Source: Pseudomonas chlororaphis
Lineage (GTDB): Bacteria; Pseudomonadota; Gammaproteobacteria; Pseudomonadales; Pseudomonadaceae
Direction: 5' to 3'
Assembly: GCF_003731765.1 (NCBI RefSeq)
Contig: NZ_MOAL01000008.1
Location: forward strand, 310,001-374,000
Length of the DNA: 64,000 nt
Under the pieces are notes generated by a model, which worked only from the letters and a program-made list of their open reading frames with translations, had not been told where the DNA came from and searched no databases. This document shows, one piece after another, positions 54,488 through 63,879 of the stretch. The first letter of the stretch is position 1, and each line of letters starts with the position of its first letter. The translations under genes and the position numbers were made by a program.

Positions 54488-55030
54488 TTACTTGCTTGCC
54501 CGCTGAAAGCGCGCCGCCTCGACGAAGACGTCGGAGTTGGCGGGGTCATCCAGGTAGGCGAAGACTTGGGGCAACGCACTGTCGATCAGCACGCCATCGC
54601 CTTGCGCCGTGGAAAAGGGCTGGCCCGTCAGGGCCTTTTGACCGAGGGCCTGGTTGATCTGTTCCAGGTCCAGGCCATAGAGCACCAGTTCACGCTGGTC
54701 GGTGAGTTCGAACCCGGCAATGGTGTAGTGCCCGCCAAGCCTGGCTGGCAACGCCGCCGACAGGTACCAGCGGTTGCCGTGCCGGGACACAGTGAATTCA
54801 TAGACCTCGCGCTGGCTTTTGCCCTTGCCGTGGCTGACGGCCATGTAGCGATTACCGGCAATCCGGTTCAACTCCATGCTCAAGGGCTCGCCCCAGGCAT
54901 TTTTGCTGGTCCACTTGCCCAGCAGGGCCGCCGGGGCCGCTTCATCGGCCGGCAACGGCGCCTTGAACGCCACCAGACAGCCGCTGAGCAAGAGAAACGA
55001 CAAGGCGATCAGCACGCGCCAGGCTTTCAT
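54488..55030 (-). CDS. Predicted lipoprotein, unknown family
   Basis: 180-residue protein with signal peptide MKAWRVLIALSFLLLSGC and lipobox LSGC at residue 18. The mature chain appears to be a beta-rich lipocalin-like sandwich (ALLGKWTSKNAWGEPLSMEL, GHYTIAGFELTDQRELVLYG). No catalytic motif is seen. It is transcribed in the same direction as the DUF1704 gene, 34 bases upstream. Confidence 0.78.
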   Translation of the reverse strand: MKAWRVLIALSFLLLSGCLVAFKAPLPADEAAPAALLGKWTSKNAWGEPLSMELNRIAGNRYMAVSHGKGKSQREVYEFTVSRHGNRWYLSAALPARLGGHYTIAGFELTDQRELVLYGLDLEQINQALGQKALTGQPFSTAQGDGVLIDSALPQVFAYLDDPANSDVFVEAARFQRASK

Positions 55031-55111
55031 TCAACACTCCCAATGAGCACAAGAACCGCGGTTGCCGCTATGCCCTGCAAGGCCTCGGGAGTGCGGCGCG
55101 GCAAGCGCCCA

Positions 55112-55828
55112 TCAGACCGAAGCCAGTACCAGATGCATGTAGCGGGTGAGGATGCCGAGCAGGTCTTCATCGGCCAGAGGCTCGGGACCATTAAGCAGGC
55201 CCTGATATTCCATCCGTCCGATTATAGCCGTCAACACTTTGGCATCCTGTTGCGGCTCTCGCGAACCCAATACCTGGAAAAACTGGCAAGTGCCCTGCAG
55301 CAGGATTTGCTGGTGCGAGCGCACCAACAACGCCAAGCGCGGGTTGAGCAAGGCCTCCTGGCGGAACGCCTGCTCGGCCATCAGGTGCTCACGGCGGTTC
55401 TGCAATTGCCGCTGCACGTAATCGGCGGTCAGGCGGGCGATGTCGTCGGCCAACTGCGAACGGGACTGCGGGCTGCCATCGCCATAGGCGACCATCTCCC
55501 GCAGCAGCCCTTCGTTATTGGCCCAGAACTTGGCCATGAAGGCAGCGCTGCGCTCGACGTACTGGGCGAAGGTATCGGTGAGCAGGTCATCGATGTCCTT
55601 GAAGTAATAAGTGGTGGCCGACAAGGGCACACCGGCCTCGGCGGCCACCGCGCGATGACGCACGGCACGCACGCCGTCACGCACGACAATGCGCATGGCG
55701 GCATCGAGAATCTCCTGCCGACGCTGCTCACTGCCCTGACGGCTTGCCTTGCGACCTTGATACTGAACGCTTTCAGCGACCGCAGTGGCGATGCCAGCGG
55801 CACCTTCTTGAGCAATTGCGCGGTTCAC
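55112..55828 (-). CDS. TetR-family transcriptional regulator
   Basis: 238-residue regulator. An Arg-rich stretch (QYQGRKASRQGSEQRRQEIL) leads into a TetR helix-turn-helix (about 38-90), whose recognition helix is in AEAGVPLSATTYYFKDIDDL. The C-terminal domain matches the pseudomonad PA3699-type regulator located beside lysS. Its own target is not evident: no divergent gene is present, and the nearest transcript downstream is a lipoprotein gene. Confidence 0.88.
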   Translation of the reverse strand: MNRAIAQEGAAGIATAVAESVQYQGRKASRQGSEQRRQEILDAAMRIVVRDGVRAVRHRAVAAEAGVPLSATTYYFKDIDDLLTDTFAQYVERSAAFMAKFWANNEGLLREMVAYGDGSPQSRSQLADDIARLTADYVQRQLQNRREHLMAEQAFRQEALLNPRLALLVRSHQQILLQGTCQFFQVLGSREPQQDAKVLTAIIGRMEYQGLLNGPEPLADEDLLGILTRYMHLVLASV

Positions 55829-55891
55829 GACAGGTATTCCTCTTAAAAATCACAGAATCAAAAAGCGGTACGTCAGTTCCACCCAGGCAAT

Positions 55892-55917
55892 AAAAAGCCG
55901 CCTGGGAAAGGCGGCTT
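55892..55917 (-). terminator. Terminator after lysS
   Basis: AAGCCGCCT and AGGCGGCTT form a nine-base stem, and the minus strand continues with a TTTTTA run. It lies 15 bases past the lysS stop. Confidence 0.9.
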
Positions 55918-55931
55918 CTTATTCAAGGCAT

Positions 55932-57434
55932 TTACGCTTGCGGCCGCATGTGCGGGAACAGGATCACGTCGCGAATCGACGGAGAGTTGGTCAACAGCAT
56001 GACCAGACGGTCGATACCGATGCCTTCACCCGCGGTTGGCGGCATGCCGTATTCCAGGGCACGGACGAAGTCGGCGTCGTAGTGCATGGCTTCGTCGTCG
56101 CCGGCGTCCTTGTCGGCCACCTGGGCCATGAAGCGCTCGGCCTGGTCTTCCGCGTCGTTCAACTCGGAGTAGGCGTTGGCGATTTCACGGCCGCCGATGA
56201 ACAGTTCGAAGCGGTCGGTGACGTTCGGGTTGTCGTCGTTGCGACGGGCCAGCGGCGACACTTCGAACGGGTACTGAGTGATGAAGTGCGGCTGCTCAAG
56301 CTTGTGCTCGACCAGCTCTTCGAAAATCATCACTTGCAGCTTGCCCAGGCCTTCGAAGCCCAGGACCTTGGCCCCGGCTTTCTTGGCGATGGCACGGGCC
56401 TTGTCGATGTCGTTCAGGTCATCGGCGGTCAGTTCAGGGTTGTACTTGAGGATCGAGTCGAACACCGACAGGCGCACGAACGGCTCGCCGAAGTGAAACA
56501 CCTTGTCGCCGTACGGCACGTCGGTGCTGCCCAGAACCAGCTGTGCCAGCTCGCGGAACAGTTCTTCGGTCAGGTCCATGTTGTCTTCGTAGTCGGCGTA
56601 GGCCTGGTAGAACTCCAACATGGTGAATTCTGGGTTGTGACGCGTCGAAACGCCTTCGTTACGGAAGTTGCGGTTGATCTCGAAGACTTTTTCAAAGCCA
56701 CCCACAACCAGCCGCTTCAGATACAGCTCCGGGGCGATACGCAGGAACATTTCCATGTCCAGGGCGTTGTGGTGCGTCTCGAACGGCTTGGCCGCAGCAC
56801 CGCCGGGGATGGTTTGCAGCATCGGCGTTTCCACTTCCAGGAAGTCACGCTTCATCAGGAAGCTGCGGATGTGGGCGATGACTTGCGAACGCACGCGGAA
56901 GGTCTGGCGCACGTCTTCGTTGACGATCAGGTCAACGTAACGCTGGCGGTAGCGCTGTTCGGTGTCGGTCAGGCCGTGGTGCTTGTCCGGCAGCGGGCGC
57001 AGGGATTTGGTCAGCAGGCGTACCTGGGTCATTTCAACGTACAGGTCACCCTTGCCGGAACGGGCCAGGGTGCCTTCGGCGGCAATGATGTCGCCCATGT
57101 CCCAGGTTTTCACCGCGGCCAGGGTGTCTTCCGACAGGGTCTTGCGGTTGACGTAGACCTGGATGCGACCAGTCATGTCCTGGATCACCATGAACGAGCC
57201 ACGGTTGAGCATGATGCGACCGGCAACCTTGACCGGGATCGCCGCCTCTGCGAGCTCTTCCTTGGTCTTGTCGGCGTACTGCTTCTGCAGATCTTCGCAG
57301 TAGTTTTCGCGGCGGAAGTCGTTCGGGAAGGCATTGCCCTTGGCGCGCTCGGCAGCCAGCTTTTCCTTGCGCAGGGCGATCAGGGAGTTTTCTTCCTGTT
57401 GCAGGGCTTGCGGGTCGAGTTGTTGGTCGCTCAT
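55932..57434 (-). CDS. lysS: LysS, lysyl-tRNA synthetase (class II)
   Basis: Charges tRNA-Lys. The 500-residue class IIb enzyme has an N-terminal OB-fold anticodon domain (about 60-170). Motif 1 lies around RSQVIAHIRSFLMKRDFLEV, motif 2 around FRNEGVSTRHNPEFTMLEFY, and motif 3 in GEGIGIDRLVMLLTNSPSIR. It is the second gene after prfB, as in E. coli and P. aeruginosa. Confidence 0.97.
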   Translation of the reverse strand: MSDQQLDPQALQQEENSLIALRKEKLAAERAKGNAFPNDFRRENYCEDLQKQYADKTKEELAEAAIPVKVAGRIMLNRGSFMVIQDMTGRIQVYVNRKTLSEDTLAAVKTWDMGDIIAAEGTLARSGKGDLYVEMTQVRLLTKSLRPLPDKHHGLTDTEQRYRQRYVDLIVNEDVRQTFRVRSQVIAHIRSFLMKRDFLEVETPMLQTIPGGAAAKPFETHHNALDMEMFLRIAPELYLKRLVVGGFEKVFEINRNFRNEGVSTRHNPEFTMLEFYQAYADYEDNMDLTEELFRELAQLVLGSTDVPYGDKVFHFGEPFVRLSVFDSILKYNPELTADDLNDIDKARAIAKKAGAKVLGFEGLGKLQVMIFEELVEHKLEQPHFITQYPFEVSPLARRNDDNPNVTDRFELFIGGREIANAYSELNDAEDQAERFMAQVADKDAGDDEAMHYDADFVRALEYGMPPTAGEGIGIDRLVMLLTNSPSIRDVILFPHMRPQA

Positions 57435-57485
57435 GTCTTTTGAAATTCCATCACAGGTTCATTGCCCCCACGCCTTCGGCCTGGG

Positions 57486-57538
57486 GATCGCCGGCAAGCC
57501 GGCTCCTACGGGATCGCGCTGTGTCAGCCGATCCCGTA
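57486..57538. repeat. REP element plus inverted repeat between prfB and lysS
   Basis: One REP half (GATCGCCGGCAAGCCGGCTCCTAC, 57486-57509) abuts a ten-base inverted repeat (TACGGGATCG with CGATCCCGTA, 57507-57538). Both fall in the 112-base prfB-lysS spacer, so transcripts running from prfB into lysS would carry the structure. Confidence 0.75.
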
Positions 57539-57546
57539 TTGCAGTA

Positions 57547-58642
57547 TTACAGGCCTGATTTCAGGCTGGCTTCCAGGTATTCGTCGATGTCGCCGTCGAG
57601 CACCTTGTCGCAGTCGCTACGTTCAATGTTGGTACGCAGGTCCTTGATCCGCGACGCGTCGAGCACGTACGAGCGAATCTGATGACCCCAGCCGATGTCC
57701 GACTTGGTGTCTTCCAGGGCCTGGGAAGCCGCGTTGCGCTTCTGCATTTCCTGCTCGTACAACTTGGCCCGCAGCATTTTCATGGCGGTGTCTTTGTTGG
57801 CGTGCTGGGAACGTTCGTTCTGGCAGCTGACCACGGTGTTGGTCGGTACGTGGGTAATACGTACGGCCGAGTCAGTGGTGTTGACGTGCTGACCACCGGC
57901 ACCGGAGGAGCGATAGGTATCGATCCGCAGGTCGGCCGGGTTGATTTCGATTTCCACCTTGTCGTCGATCTCTGGCGAGACGAACACTGCGGAGAACGAG
58001 GTGTGGCGACGGTTGCCGGAGTCGAACGGGCTTTTGCGCACTAGGCGGTGTACGCCGATTTCGGTGCGCAGCCAGCCAAAGGCGTATTCGCCCTTGATGT
58101 GCACGGTCGCACCTTTGATCCCGGCGACTTCACCGGCCGACAGTTCCATGATGGTCGCGTCGAAACCGCGCTTGTCGGCCCAGCGCAGGTACATGCGTAG
58201 CAGGATGTTGGCCCAGTCCTGGGCCTCGGTGCCGCCGGAACCGGCCTGGATGTCCAGGTAGGCGTTGTTCGGGTCCATTTCGTGGCTGAACATGCGGCGG
58301 AATTCAAGCTTGGCGAGGCTTTCCTCGAGACGGGCCAGCTCGGCGACGACATCGCCCACTGCGCCTTCGTCATTTTCTTCGACGGCCATGTCCAGCAGGT
58401 CACGGCAATCGGCCAGGCCAGCGTTCAATTCGTCCAGGGTATCGACGATCTGTGCCAGCGCAGAGCGCTCGCGGCCCAATTCCTGGGCGTATTCGGGTTT
58501 GTTCCAGACACTCGGATCTTCAAGCTCGCGATTGACCTCGGTCAGACGCTCATGCTTTTGATCGTAGTCAAAGATACCCCCGAATAGTTTCGGAGCGCTC
58601 GGACAGGTCCTTGATGGTGTTAAGGATCGGGTTGATTTCCAT
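57547..58642 (-). CDS. prfB: PrfB, peptide chain release factor 2, with programmed +1 frameshift
   Basis: Recognises UAA and UGA and triggers peptide release. The ATG at the right end reads MEINPILNTIKDLSERSETI RGYL, then meets an in-frame TGA as codon 25. The site CTT-TGA-C, preceded by a GGGGG Shine-Dalgarno-like run, is the classic autoregulatory +1 frameshift: slippage at CTT moves the ribosome into the long frame beginning DYDQKHERL. The complete protein is about 364 residues with GGQ (RSSGAGGQHVNTTDS) and the stop-codon SPF tripeptide (VRKSPFDSGN). It is not a pseudogene. Confidence 0.96.
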
Positions 58643-58918
58643 GGGGGGCGGCACTCGTTGGCGAACTTTCGAAAGCCGACGATTATAACGGAATCACCGA
58701 ATCACGGCAGCCCGCTTAGCGGCTTTAGCGGCCAATCGGCCATCTAATTTCAGTGGCAGAACCCCTGGAATCCAGGCGCACCTGAATTTTATCGCCCCCA
58801 TTCACCCCGCCCTGCCCGCATCGGAAAACCCGCGCTCGCGGCGTGCAACCCCAGCCCCCTCAAGAGCGGCCGGCGCTATACAATCCGCCCCCTGACAGGA
58901 CAAGGAAGCAGCAGGCCC

Positions 58919-59446
58919 ATGGGACGTACACTCAGCCGTGTCGAAATCCAAGACATCCAGCGCAGGGAGCGCCAAAACCTGAGGGCAACCCAGGCCTTTT
59001 TCTTCGCGCTTTTCAGCGCCCTGGCCTTTATGCCGCTGATGGGCGTCTGGCTGATGGTCTCACCGGCGCTGGCCTGCGCCCTGGTGGTGCCCTGGCTGAT
59101 TGTGTTGTGGTGGTGGGTCTACTACCGCGCCAGGGTGCTGGTGGATGAGGTCGACGAACAAACCCAGTGGCTGCAAGCCAGGTTCAGCGTGCGCCTGGTC
59201 ACGGCTAGAAACAGCTACCTCGACTACCGCTTTGGCGACTACCCCGTCGCCCCGAGCAACCTGCTGAACAACTGGTTTATCGACAAGACCCTCAACACCC
59301 AGGCCACCTACCGCGTCGAAGCGGTCAAGCTCAGCTGCCGGCACACGTCGAGCCACAGCTACTACCTGTTCAGAGACACCCTGATGGAGGTGCCCCAGGA
59401 TCAGGCGCCCGCCACAGGTGTAGCGGGTACAACGACCACCCCCTGA
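58919..59446 (+). CDS. Unrecognised membrane protein between prfB and wspR
   Basis: 175-residue protein with two adjacent membrane helices (about 26-47 and 50-67; FFFALFSALAFMPLMGVWLM then ALVVPWLIVLWWWVYY) and a soluble C-terminal part (about 80-165). No known domain is recognised. A TATACAAT -10-like element lies at 58876-58883, and AGGACAAGGA precedes the ATG. It is on the opposite strand to its neighbours and convergent with wspR. In PAO1 prfB and wspR are adjacent as far as I recall, so this gene may be a lineage-specific insertion. Confidence 0.75.
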   Translation: MGRTLSRVEIQDIQRRERQNLRATQAFFFALFSALAFMPLMGVWLMVSPALACALVVPWLIVLWWWVYYRARVLVDEVDEQTQWLQARFSVRLVTARNSYLDYRFGDYPVAPSNLLNNWFIDKTLNTQATYRVEAVKLSCRHTSSHSYYLFRDTLMEVPQDQAPATGVAGTTTTP

Positions 59447-59452
59447 AGCCGG

Positions 59453-60454
59453 CTACGCGATCCCCACTTGATTGCGACCGTTGTTTTTCGCCAGGTACAA
59501 CCCCTTGTCCGCCGCCAGGATCAGCTCCCGGCAATGGCTGCCGGACTGCGGAACCACGGTCGACAAGCCGATGCTGACCGTCAGGCTTGAGCCTTCGGCG
59601 GGGGCGACATGGGGAATCTTCAGTCCGGCCACGGTCTGGCGCAGCTTCTCGGCCACCAGCCGTGCACCACCGGGCGAGGTGTTGGGCAGCACCAGGGCGA
59701 ACTCTTCACCGCCATAACGGGCCGGCAGGTCCGAAGGCCGACTGCTGGCCTCGCGAATGGCCGTGGCCACCTTGCGCAGGGCTTCGTCCCCCTCCAGGTG
59801 GCCAAAGCTGTCGTTGTAGGACTTGAAATAATCCACGTCGATCATCAGCAGCGACAACTGGGTCTGCTCCCGCGCGCCACGACGCCACTCCAGCTCCAGG
59901 TACTCATCGAAATGCCGCCGGTTGGACAGCCCGGTCAGGCCATCGGAGTTCATCAACCGCTGCAGCACCAGGTTGGTGTCGAGCAACTGCTGCTGGCTGA
60001 CCCGCAGCGCCCGATAGGCCGCGTCGCGCTGCAACAGGGTCATGTAGGAGCGCGAGTGGTAGCGAATCCGCGCCACCAGCTCGATATTGTCCGGCAGCTT
60101 GACCAGGTAATCGTTGGCCCCGGCAGCGAAGGCCGCGCTTTTGATCAGCGGGTCTTCCTTGGTCGAAAGCACAATGATCGGGATGTTCTGGGTCGCCGGG
60201 TGGTTGCGGTACTCGCGCACCAGGCTCAAACCATCCAAGCCTGGCATCACCAGGTCCTGGAGAATCACCGTGGGCTTGATGCGAATCGCCTGGGCGATAG
60301 CCTGGTGGGGGTCGGCGCAAAAATGAAAGTCGATGTTTTCTTCGCTCGCCAACCCACGCCGGACGGCTTCACCGATCATTGCCTGGTCGTCGACCAGCAA
60401 CACCATGACGGCATCTTCATCGGTCTTGAATTCGTCGAGCTGTAAATCATCCAT
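59453..60454 (-). CDS. wspR: WspR, diguanylate cyclase response regulator
   Basis: Output of the Wsp system: makes c-di-GMP from two GTP when phosphorylated. The receiver domain (about 15-130) has the phospho-acceptor Asp67 in ILQDLVMPGLDG. The GGDEF domain (about 170-330) has GGEEF at 248-252, so it is catalytically intact, and the inhibitory I-site RPSD at 239-242, five residues before it. The 333 residues match. It is the last gene of the operon, 48 bases after wspF. Confidence 0.96.
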   Translation of the reverse strand: MDDLQLDEFKTDEDAVMVLLVDDQAMIGEAVRRGLASEENIDFHFCADPHQAIAQAIRIKPTVILQDLVMPGLDGLSLVREYRNHPATQNIPIIVLSTKEDPLIKSAAFAAGANDYLVKLPDNIELVARIRYHSRSYMTLLQRDAAYRALRVSQQQLLDTNLVLQRLMNSDGLTGLSNRRHFDEYLELEWRRGAREQTQLSLLMIDVDYFKSYNDSFGHLEGDEALRKVATAIREASSRPSDLPARYGGEEFALVLPNTSPGGARLVAEKLRQTVAGLKIPHVAPAEGSSLTVSIGLSTVVPQSGSHCRELILAADKGLYLAKNNGRNQVGIA

Positions 60455-60502
60455 GGGGGATCCCCTGAGTTGCCGCCTGGCCAGGGCAGCAGCGTTTATC
60501 AG

Positions 60503-61513
60503 TCATTTGGCGAAGATCTCCAGCAAACGTGGAGCGATCTTATCCAATGGGCGAATTTCTACCGCAGCGTCGATGGCCGCTGCCGCCTTGGGCATGCCAT
60601 ACACCGCACTGCTGTTCTGGTCCTGGGCAATGGTCAGGTAGCCCTGGTCACGCATCAGCTTCAGGCCCTGGGCGCCGTCGCGGCCCATGCCGGTCAGCAG
60701 CACGCCGACCGCATCGCCGTTCCAGTAACTGGCGACGCTTTCAAAAAACACATCGATCGACGGCCGATAGATCTCGTTGACCGGTTCGGCGGTGTACGCC
60801 AGGGTGCCGTTCTTCAACAGGCGGATGTGATGGTTGGTGCCGGCCAGCAGCACGGTGCCGGGTTGCGGCGGCTCGCCCTCACGGGCCAGGCGCACTTGCA
60901 GGCCCGAGGCACTGCTGAGCCATTCGGCCATGCCGGCGGCGAACACCTGGTCCACGTGCTGGACCAGCACAATGGCCGCGGAGAAATCCGTGGGCAACCC
61001 TTTGAGCAACACTTCCAGGGCCGCTGGGCCGCCGGCGGACGAACCGATGGCCACCAGGCTCTGGCGCGGCGCCTGGGTGCGCAGCGGTGTGGCCACCGAA
61101 CGCACGCGGCTGCCGCGCTGGCCGATCAGCCAACCGATATTGAGGATCTTGCGCAACAACGGCGCGGCCGCTTCCTGAGCATTGCCGGCGCCCAGGGCCG
61201 GGGTGTCGACCACGTCCAGGGCGCCGTGGCCCATGGCCTCGAACACCCGGTGCACATTCTGCTGGCGGTCCACAGTGACAATGACAATGGCGCAGGGCGA
61301 CTCGGCCATGATCCGCCGCGTCGCTTCCACGCCATCCATCACCGGCATGATCAGGTCCATGAGAATCAGGTCAGGGGTGAGCTGGGCGCAGCACTGCACC
61401 GCCTCGGCGCCATTGCTGGCCACCCACACCACTTCGTGGCTCGGGTCGAAAGCCAGGGCACGCCGCAGCGCCTCTACCGCCATGGGCATATCGTTGACGA
61501 TGGCTATCTTCAT
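60503..61513 (-). CDS. wspF: WspF, CheB-like methylesterase
   Basis: Demethylates the WspA receptor and so damps the pathway; loss-of-function mutants give wrinkly-spreader colonies. The receiver domain has Asp53 in LMDLIMPVMDG. The CheB esterase domain has Ser in AIGSSAGGPAALEVLL, His in VLVQHVDQVFAAGMAEWL, and Asp in VLLTGMGRDGAQG. The 336 residues are uninterrupted, so the gene looks wild type. Its start overlaps wspE (ATGA). Confidence 0.95.
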   Translation of the reverse strand: MKIAIVNDMPMAVEALRRALAFDPSHEVVWVASNGAEAVQCCAQLTPDLILMDLIMPVMDGVEATRRIMAESPCAIVIVTVDRQQNVHRVFEAMGHGALDVVDTPALGAGNAQEAAAPLLRKILNIGWLIGQRGSRVRSVATPLRTQAPRQSLVAIGSSAGGPAALEVLLKGLPTDFSAAIVLVQHVDQVFAAGMAEWLSSASGLQVRLAREGEPPQPGTVLLAGTNHHIRLLKNGTLAYTAEPVNEIYRPSIDVFFESVASYWNGDAVGVLLTGMGRDGAQGLKLMRDQGYLTIAQDQNSSAVYGMPKAAAAIDAAVEIRPLDKIAPRLLEIFAK

Positions 61514-63879
61514 GCCCGCGCGCCTCCAATCAGTTCCACCACCGCATCCAGCAGAGCGTCATCATGGAAACTGGCTTTGGCTAGATAGTAGTCGGCTCCG
61601 GCATCCAGTCCACGGCGACGGTCTTCTTCTCGATCCTTGTAAGACACCACCATCACCGGCAACGACTGCAGACGATTATCGCGACGCAAGAGTGTGACCA
61701 ATTCAATACCATCCATTCGAGGCATATCGATGTCAGTGATCAGCAAGTCGAAAGTTTCAGCACGCAGGGCATTCCAGCCGTCCATGCCATCCACCGCCAC
61801 GGCCACGTCGTAGCCGCGATTGAGCAGCAGCTTGCGCTGCAACTCCCGCACCGTCAGCGAGTCGTCGACCACCAGGATACGTTTGCGCGCAACCTCGGCC
61901 TGGGTGTGCTTGTGCCGGGCGATACGCTCCAGGCGGCCAGTGTTGAGCAGCTTGTCCACCGAACGCAGCATGTCTTCGACGTCGACAATCAGCACCACCG
62001 AACCGTCATCGAGCAAGGCACCGGCGGAAATGTCCTGGACTTTGCCCAGGCGCTCATCCAGGGGCAGCACCACCAGGGTGCGCTCGCCGACAAAGCCCTC
62101 GACGGCAATCCCGTAGACCGCACCGCGCTCGCGGATCACCACCACCTTGAGGCTTTGCTCATTGCTCTGGGCGGCCGGCCGTTGCAGCAATTGACTGGCG
62201 GCCACCAGGCCCACGTGCCGGCCTTCGTGCCAGAAATGCTGGCGCCCTTCCACTTGGACAATATCGTCCGGCCCCAAGTCGCACATGCGCTCGATATGGG
62301 CCAGCGGGAACGCATAGGCTTCATCACCCACGGTCACCACCAGGCTGCGCACCACCGACAGGGTCAGCGGCACTTCCAGGTGAAAGCGGCTGCCCTGGCC
62401 GCTGCTCTGCTCCAGCCCCACGGCACCGCGCAGCTGGCGCACGCTGTGTTGCACGGCGTCCAGGCCAACCCCCCGGCCCGACACCTCGGTAACCTTGTCC
62501 CGCAGGCTGAAACCCGGCAGGAACAGGAACGTCAGCAGTTCCTCTTCACTCAACTGGGCAACGGTGTCGGCCGTGGACAATTGGCGCTCGATGACGTTTT
62601 TGCGCAGGCGTGGCAGGTCCACGCCATGGCCGTCGTCACTCAGTTCCAGCACCAGCAGGCCGGCCTGGTGGGACGCACGCAAGCGAATCAACCCCTCGGC
62701 GGGCTTGCCGGCCGCCAGCCGCTGCTCAGGCAGCTCAATGCCATGGTCGACGGCGTTGCGCAGCAGATGGGTCAACGGCGCTTCAAGCTTTTCCAGCACA
62801 TCACGGTCGACCTGAGTCTTTTCACCTTCGATTTCCAGGCGCACCTGCTTGCCCAGGCTGCGGCCCAAATCCCGGACCATGCGCACTTGCCCCGTCAGCA
62901 CATCGGCAAAGGGCCGCATGCGGCACGCCAAGGCGGTGTCATAGAGCACTTGGGCCCGCTGACTGCTCTGCCAGCCGAACTCATCCAACTCAGCGGTCTG
63001 CTCGGCCAGCAGTTGCTGGGACTCGGCCAGCAGCCGGCGGGTTTGCGCCAAGGCTTCCTGGGCTTCCAGGCTCAGGGCCTGGGTATCGAGGTGCAGATTG
63101 AGGTTTTCCAGGGCCCGCAGGCTGCCACTCTGCATACGCTTGAGGCGCTGCAGGTTGGCCAGGTAAGGCTTGAGCCGCTGGCTTTCGACCAGGGACTTGC
63201 TGGACAGGTCCAGCAGGCTGTTCAAACGTTCGGCGGTCACCCGCAACACCCGCTCGCCGCCTTCCGCCGGGCGTTTGCCTTGGCGTGAGACTGCAGGCTG
63301 GACGGGCTCCGGCGGCGCCTCCACCGGCAAAGGCTCGGGTGCTGACGGGACCTGAGGCTCGGGTTGAAGTTCGGCTGGAAGTTGAAGCTGTAGCGCCAGT
63401 TCAGCGTCCAGCGCCAGGACCGCCGCGGCATTGGGCGGTGTTGAGGGCGCATCGACCTTGGTCAGCGTCGGCGCCTGGGCTCCTGGGGCTGACGGCGCCA
63501 GCAAAGCCTCCATCAAGGCCACATAGGCGCTGATATCCCCCGCCCCGGTGTTGCTTCCGGGGGTGGCAATGCGCATCAACAAATCCGTGCCCTGGAGCAA
63601 GGCATCGATGTGTTCGGGCAGCAGGTACAGGCGGCCTTCCTGGGCACTGACCAGGCAGTCCTCCATCACATGGGCCACGCTGACGCCGGCATCCACCCCG
63701 ACAATCCGCGCCGCGCCCTTGAGGGAGTGGGCGGCGCGCATGCAGGCTTCCAACTGGTCGGCCTGGGTCGGGTTACGCTCCAGGGCCAGCAACCCGGCGC
63801 TGAGCACCTGGGTCTGGGCCTCGGCCTCCAGGCTGAAGAGTTCCAACAATGAGGCATCGCGCATCTGTTCGGGGGTCAT
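61510..63879 (-). CDS. wspE: WspE, hybrid CheA-type histidine kinase
   Basis: Kinase that phosphorylates WspR and WspF on receptor activation. The Hpt domain has the phospho-His near residue 51 (RAAHSLKGAARIVG). A Pro-rich linker (about 140-225) follows. Then come the dimerisation region, the HATPase domain with LLRNAVDHGIELPEQR, a CheW-like domain (about 500-630), and a C-terminal receiver with LLITDIDMPRMDG. The 789-residue form starts at MTPEQMRDASLLELF, where ATGA overlaps the wspD stop. Confidence 0.95.
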   Translation of the reverse strand: MTPEQMRDASLLELFSLEAEAQTQVLSAGLLALERNPTQADQLEACMRAAHSLKGAARIVGVDAGVSVAHVMEDCLVSAQEGRLYLLPEHIDALLQGTDLLMRIATPGSNTGAGDISAYVALMEALLAPSAPGAQAPTLTKVDAPSTPPNAAAVLALDAELALQLQLPAELQPEPQVPSAPEPLPVEAPPEPVQPAVSRQGKRPAEGGERVLRVTAERLNSLLDLSSKSLVESQRLKPYLANLQRLKRMQSGSLRALENLNLHLDTQALSLEAQEALAQTRRLLAESQQLLAEQTAELDEFGWQSSQRAQVLYDTALACRMRPFADVLTGQVRMVRDLGRSLGKQVRLEIEGEKTQVDRDVLEKLEAPLTHLLRNAVDHGIELPEQRLAAGKPAEGLIRLRASHQAGLLVLELSDDGHGVDLPRLRKNVIERQLSTADTVAQLSEEELLTFLFLPGFSLRDKVTEVSGRGVGLDAVQHSVRQLRGAVGLEQSSGQGSRFHLEVPLTLSVVRSLVVTVGDEAYAFPLAHIERMCDLGPDDIVQVEGRQHFWHEGRHVGLVAASQLLQRPAAQSNEQSLKVVVIRERGAVYGIAVEGFVGERTLVVLPLDERLGKVQDISAGALLDDGSVVLIVDVEDMLRSVDKLLNTGRLERIARHKHTQAEVARKRILVVDDSLTVRELQRKLLLNRGYDVAVAVDGMDGWNALRAETFDLLITDIDMPRMDGIELVTLLRRDNRLQSLPVMVVSYKDREEDRRRGLDAGADYYLAKASFHDDALLDAVVELIGGARA

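Noticed and set aside
58568..58570. In-frame TGA in prfB as a sign of a pseudogene
   Set aside because: It is the conserved programmed frameshift stop of RF2.
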